Source of the DNA: Mitsuaria sp. 7
Lineage (GTDB): Bacteria; Pseudomonadota; Gammaproteobacteria; Burkholderiales; Burkholderiaceae_C
Assembly: GCF_001653795.1 (NCBI RefSeq)
Contig: NZ_CP011514.1
Coordinates: 680,163 to 744,162 of the forward strand
Reading direction: 5' to 3'
DNA: 64,000 nt
Under the pieces are notes generated by a model. That model was not told the origin of the DNA, made no database searches, and saw only the letters and a program-made list of their open reading frames with translations. Positions 60,612 to 64,000 of the stretch are shown in pieces; position 1 is the first letter of the stretch, and every line of letters begins with the position of its first letter. The position numbers and the translations under genes are program-made.

Positions 60612-61658
60612 TCAGTCCCAGGGCGCCGCTTCGGTGGCGAGGTCCTCGTCCTTCGAGGGCGAGGCGGTCTGCGACGCCTTGGCGTCCTTAGCATCGGTCG
60701 CCGCCGGCTTGGCCGCCGCGCCGCCCGGGGCATGTTCCGCCGCGATCTTGGCCGACTGGCCGATGAAATCCAGCTCGCCGCCCAGGCCCTCGATCATGTC
60801 GGGGATCAGCTGCGAGAGTTCGCCGGTCGCCAGCGCGGCGTCCACGTCGAAAGCCTCGTCCTTGGCCGGCTTGTCGCGGCCGTCGAAGACGATGTCCAGG
60901 AACTTGATGCCCTTGATCTGCATCGTGTCCGTCAGCGTGAAGGACACGCGTTCCTTCCACGTCATCGCCAGGCGCGTCGGCATCTTGCCGCTGGTCAGGT
61001 GCGCCTTCACCTCGTCGGTGTCCAGGTTGTGGCGGGCGTAGCGCACCGCGGCCTTCATCTCGTCGGCGGCCTTGAGTTCGCAGTCGCGGTCGATGATGAA
61101 GTCCGCCGGCGGCACGCCGTCCATCAGCCACGCGGACATGCAGGCGGCCGGCGATTCGGCGCTCTGCAGCAGGTGCAGGTTGATCGAGGAGTCGGCCTTC
61201 ACCAGCAGCGTGATCAGCTCATCGGCCTTGCCGATCGAGCCCGCGTCCACCATCAGGAAGCCCTGCTTGGGGGAGATCCACACCTTCAGGTGGGACTGCA
61301 GCGTGAACGCGCGCGGCAGCAGCTCCAGCGTGGCCTGGTCCTTCATGTCGCGCTGCTGCTTCTTGCCGGGACGGCGACCGGTCTCGAGCTCGACGCGCTC
61401 GACCATCTCGTCGACCTTCTCGCGCACCACCGAGCCCGGCAGCACACGCTTTTCCATGCGCAGGCTCAGCAGCCAGTGGTCGCCGATCTCTTCCAGCAGG
61501 CGGGCGCCCGGTTCGCCACGCGGCGGCACCCAGCCGGCCGACAGCGCTTCCGTGGCGCCGCAAGGAACGAAACGCTCGTTCTCAAGGGCATCCTCGAGCT
61601 TCTCGAGATTGGGCTGCCAGTCGTTGGACAGACGGTAAACGATCAGGTTCTTGAACAT
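60612..61658 (-). CDS. rdgC: Recombination-associated protein RdgC
   Basis: A 348-residue RdgC. In E. coli this ring-shaped protein binds double-stranded DNA and restrains RecA. The start MFKNLIVYRLSNDW is the family hallmark; FVPCGATEALSAGWVPPRG, HWLLSLRMEKRVLPGSVV and KGIKFLDIVFD follow. The C-terminal 50 residues are an extra Ala/Lys/Asp-rich tail, probably disordered. It is the first gene before the AraC regulator; a terminator of the gene upstream lies at 61700-61731. Confidence 0.95.
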   Translation of the reverse strand: MFKNLIVYRLSNDWQPNLEKLEDALENERFVPCGATEALSAGWVPPRGEPGARLLEEIGDHWLLSLRMEKRVLPGSVVREKVDEMVERVELETGRRPGKKQQRDMKDQATLELLPRAFTLQSHLKVWISPKQGFLMVDAGSIGKADELITLLVKADSSINLHLLQSAESPAACMSAWLMDGVPPADFIIDRDCELKAADEMKAAVRYARHNLDTDEVKAHLTSGKMPTRLAMTWKERVSFTLTDTMQIKGIKFLDIVFDGRDKPAKDEAFDVDAALATGELSQLIPDMIEGLGGELDFIGQSAKIAAEHAPGGAAAKPAATDAKDAKASQTASPSKDEDLATEAAPWD

Positions 61659-61699
61659 ACGGACGACAACTCGCGACAACTACAGACGACAGCAATGAA

Positions 61700-61731
61700 A
61701 ACGGGGCCACGCGGACGACGCGGGCCCCGTT
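61700..61731 (-). terminator. Terminator of the FrnE-like gene
   Basis: On the minus strand AACGGGGCC (read from 61731) pairs with GGCCCCGTT, with an inner CGCG/CGCG stem, then TTTTCATT. It lies between the end of the FrnE-like gene (61798) and the start of rdgC (61658), so it fits an intrinsic terminator and separates the two transcripts. Confidence 0.8.
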
Positions 61732-61797
61732 CAAACGATGGGGGATTGTCTCAGTTCTGGCGCTCGCGTCGGCAGCGGAACAACCCCCTTGCGTTCG

Positions 61798-62505
61798 TTA
61801 CGACGCTTGCGCTTGCTGTTCGCTGGCGATCTGGCGCAGCGCCTGCTCGAAAGCCTCCGGTGGCTGGCCGCCCGAGATCAGGTACTTCTCGTTGATCACG
61901 ACCGCGGGCACCGAGCTGATGCCACGGCTCTGCCACAGCGACTCGGACTCGCGCACGTCATCGGCGAACTCACCGCTGTCGAAGACGCGTGCCGCTTCAG
62001 CGGCGTCGAGGCCGATCTCGCGGACCGTGTCCAGCAGCGTCTCGCGGTCGCCGGGGTTCTTGCCGTTGGTGTGATACGCCGTCAGCAACGCGAGCTTCAG
62101 ATCGCGCTGCGCCTGCGCCGACTGCAGCCCGGCCCAGTGCAGCAGCCGGTGCGCGTCGAAGGTGTTCCAGACGCGGCTGCGCGCGCCTTCGGTGAAGGTG
62201 AAACCGACGTCGGCGCCGCGCTGCTTCAGATGCGCGCGGATGTCCTTGCGCTGCTCGGGCGTCGAACGGTACTTGCGCGACAGGTGCTCTTCGATGTCCT
62301 CGCCCTCGGGGACCATCTGCGGGTTCAGCTCGAAGGGCTGGAAGTGGAGGTCGACCTTCACGTCCGGCACGCGGGCGAGGGCCGTCTCCAGCGACTTCAG
62401 GCCGACGGCGCACCAGGGGCAGGCGACGTCGGAGACGAAATCGATGCGCAGCGGTTGCAGCGGCTGGCCGGTGGGAACGGAGGCGGAAGCGGTGGTGTCG
62501 TTCAT
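61798..62505 (-). CDS. DsbA-family oxidoreductase (FrnE-like)
   Basis: A 235-residue thioredoxin-fold protein of the FrnE-like DsbA group. LRIDFVSDVACPWCAVGLKSLE carries the CPWC redox motif (Cys29/Cys32), FQPFELNP follows, and the cis-Pro region is SSVPAVVINEKYLISGGQ. No signal peptide is present, so it acts in the cytoplasm, unlike DsbA itself. The ATG at 62505 was chosen; a GTG nine bases upstream is possible. It may belong to disulphide or stress metabolism; substrates are unknown. Confidence 0.93.
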   Translation of the reverse strand: MNDTTASASVPTGQPLQPLRIDFVSDVACPWCAVGLKSLETALARVPDVKVDLHFQPFELNPQMVPEGEDIEEHLSRKYRSTPEQRKDIRAHLKQRGADVGFTFTEGARSRVWNTFDAHRLLHWAGLQSAQAQRDLKLALLTAYHTNGKNPGDRETLLDTVREIGLDAAEAARVFDSGEFADDVRESESLWQSRGISSVPAVVINEKYLISGGQPPEAFEQALRQIASEQQAQAS

Positions 62506-62527
62506 GACACCCACTCTAGCCAGAAGC

Positions 62528-63523
62528 TCAAGTCAACACGCGGTCGCTGGGCTTTGCCAGATAGAACCACTCGTGGCCGGGCTCCGCGTTGTTGTTCGGG
62601 AAGACGATGCGCCCGCCGAAGGGCGCCAGCACCGGCGTGCCGTCGGCGCGGGTGCCGATGCGCTCGCCTTCGGCGATCGCGTCGAAGCTGGCCCAGGCGC
62701 GGGTGAACGCGTCATCCATGCTCTCGCGGTCCACGACTTCGTAGAGCTGCAGGCACTCCACGGGGCGTTTCGGGTCGGCGAGCTCGACGCTCTCGGGCGC
62801 GATCATGCCCAGCAGCACCAGCGTGCGCAGGATCGCCTTGAACGCGACCTCGGGACCCTGCGGATCGGCGTGCTGGCCGCATTCCAGCGTGATGCAGTAG
62901 CCGCCGGTGCTGCGCATGTACTCGGTGGTGCCGACGCCGTAATGCGGGTCCTGCTGCAGCGCCATCTTGCGCGAGCCGTCCGCGGCCTTGTCGGCTCGGC
63001 GCTTCAGGCCCAGCGCGTAGGTCGACAGCCAGCCCTCGACCAGACGGGAGGTGCCGACGGCCATCGCCAGCGCGCTCTCGGCCGCCTGGTGGCGGAAGGG
63101 CTCCAGTCCGCCGTCGTTGTCGCGCGGGCCGATCATCGCGAAGGCGGGGCCGGGGTTGTTGAAGCTGTGCAGGTCCAGCAGCACGTCGCTGGCGGCGATC
63201 CACGGGCACAGGCGGTTGGCGATGCGGTCCTCGAAGTCCTGCGGGATCGGGTTGACGCGCAGGTTGCGGTTCAGGTTGCGTTCGCCCTCGCGGCGCTGCA
63301 GCCGGTGGGCCAGCGGATTGACGATGGGGATCATCGTCAGCGTGCCCTTGAGCAGCGTCAGTGCGCCCTCATCCAGCATCGCCAGCACGCGCTGGATGCC
63401 GCTGACGCCGGCGACCTCGTTGCCGTGTACGGCGCCCGTCACCAGCAGCTTGGGGCCGGGCTTGAGGCCGGCGAACTGGTGGACGCGGAGATGGGTCGGG
63501 TGGTCGGTGCGGGCGTCGCTCAT
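62528..63523 (-). CDS. Succinylglutamate desuccinylase/aspartoacylase-family hydrolase
   Basis: A 331-residue zinc hydrolase of the M14-like AstE/AspA family. The first two ligands are in VTGAVHGNEVAG (His and Glu) and the third in LLDLHSFNNPGPA. GERNLNRN has the substrate-binding Arg/Asn. EYMRSTGGYCITLECGQHADP includes the catalytic Glu, and a C-terminal beta domain follows. The ATG at 63523 gives the family start. It is 22 bp upstream of the FrnE-like gene on the same strand, so they are likely co-transcribed. The amide substrate is not known. Confidence 0.9.
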   Translation of the reverse strand: MSDARTDHPTHLRVHQFAGLKPGPKLLVTGAVHGNEVAGVSGIQRVLAMLDEGALTLLKGTLTMIPIVNPLAHRLQRREGERNLNRNLRVNPIPQDFEDRIANRLCPWIAASDVLLDLHSFNNPGPAFAMIGPRDNDGGLEPFRHQAAESALAMAVGTSRLVEGWLSTYALGLKRRADKAADGSRKMALQQDPHYGVGTTEYMRSTGGYCITLECGQHADPQGPEVAFKAILRTLVLLGMIAPESVELADPKRPVECLQLYEVVDRESMDDAFTRAWASFDAIAEGERIGTRADGTPVLAPFGGRIVFPNNNAEPGHEWFYLAKPSDRVLT

Positions 63524-63659
63524 GGCGTGGCGGAGGGGCTCGAAAAAGGAACGCCAAGCATAGGCCCGCACGAGCCCGCGCACCGCGCTGGCGTGCGCGG
63601 CGCGTATGCCGGAAACGCGGGCGGCGATGAGTTGAAGTTGGGGGCCGGAAAGGAGGCGG

Positions 63660-64000
63660 TCAGTCGCCGAGCAACGCTTGCGGATCGAGCGGCGCGTCGC
63701 AGGACCAGTGCGTGTTCGGCAACTCGCCGGCGGCGACGCCGTCGACCCAGCGCGTCAGCCGGTACAGCGTGCCGAAGGCGAAGTCCGGCGGCGCTTCGCC
63801 GGGACCGGCGAGGAGCTCGCCGCCGCGGCGCACGTTGTCGGCCATCCAGGCCGGCAGGCGCAGGTGATATGGGTTGCGGGCGATCTCGCCGTGGTGGCAG
63901 GCAAGCGCCCGCACCAGCAGCGCGGTGTCGCGCTGGCCGGTCTCGACGAGCGTCGTCGGCGCCGGCTGCGTGGCCCAGAACTCGGTGTGCGCGAAGACGG
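63660..64000 (-). CDS. C-terminal part of a PIG-L deacetylase-like protein
   Basis: The frame is open from the right edge to the stop at 63660, giving the last 113 residues of a longer protein. The sequence FAHTEFWATQPAPTTLVETG, then LVRALACHHGEIARNPYHLR, and WMADNVRRGGELLAGPGEA resembles the C-terminal half of PIG-L/LmbE-type deacetylases, but the catalytic HPDD motif lies outside the window, so the assignment is tentative. Confidence 0.5.
   Translation of the reverse strand, partial: VFAHTEFWATQPAPTTLVETGQRDTALLVRALACHHGEIARNPYHLRLPAWMADNVRRGGELLAGPGEAPPDFAFGTLYRLTRWVDGVAAGELPNTHWSCDAPLDPQALLGD

Overview
The window is very GC-rich, densely coded DNA that looks like a betaproteobacterial chromosome of the order Burkholderiales (Roseateles/Mitsuaria/Rubrivivax-like). 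This is inferred from gene content: a PEP-CTERM protein, a pimC/pimD pair, cstA with a ybdD-type partner, rdgC and frnE, many histidine kinases, and frequent GTG/TTG starts. I saw no rRNA, tRNA, transposase, integrase or CRISPR array.

Layout. 1-9.5 kb: transport (two EamA permeases), a degenerate SDR, a quinone oxidoreductase, a PAS histidine kinase, lspA, and a Cache sensor kinase/NarL regulator pair. 9.5-12.9 kb: cstA with a perfect TGTGA-N6-TCACA site upstream, a ybdD-like gene, a long inverted repeat and a hydroxypyruvate-isomerase gene. 13-19 kb: a secreted trypsin-like protease whose 3' end runs into antisense ileS, then ileS and ribF. 19-24 kb: a hybrid kinase and two paralogous proteins with a degenerate YopH-like tyrosine-phosphatase fold on either side of rsuA. 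24-34 kb: metabolic genes (P1 peptidase, DUF3617, pimD/pimC, isoaspartyl peptidase, EamA, HIBYL-CoA hydrolase-like) and a TonB-dependent receptor. 35-43.6 kb: a PEP-CTERM protein, a secreted PHP-type phosphoesterase, and a tightly coupled run of PPIase, HupE, 2OG-Fe oxygenase-like and MFS/spermidine-synthase-like genes. 45-51 kb: a Fur-box-controlled haem-type receptor, a roadblock-type protein and a penicillin acylase. 52.8-64 kb: a MEDS protein with a hybrid kinase, dusA, ogt, a cupin, an AraC regulator, rdgC, a FrnE-like DsbA protein, an aspartoacylase-like enzyme and a partial deacetylase-like gene.

The most unusual feature is a two-gene cassette present three times (33.7-34.9, 43.6-45.2 and 51.5-52.6 kb, all on the + strand). 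Each copy has (i) a 99-nt upstream element that aligns without gaps among all three copies and folds into two hairpins, (ii) a gene for an unrecognised protein of about 195-200 residues (356 residues in the middle copy, where the unit is duplicated), and (iii) an overlapping or closely spaced gene for a small HEPN-domain protein. Over most of its length the upstream DNA is better conserved than the first protein. I read this as an expanded toxin-antitoxin-like or defence-like module with its own cis-regulatory RNA or operator. The function is inference; the architecture and conservation are visible directly.
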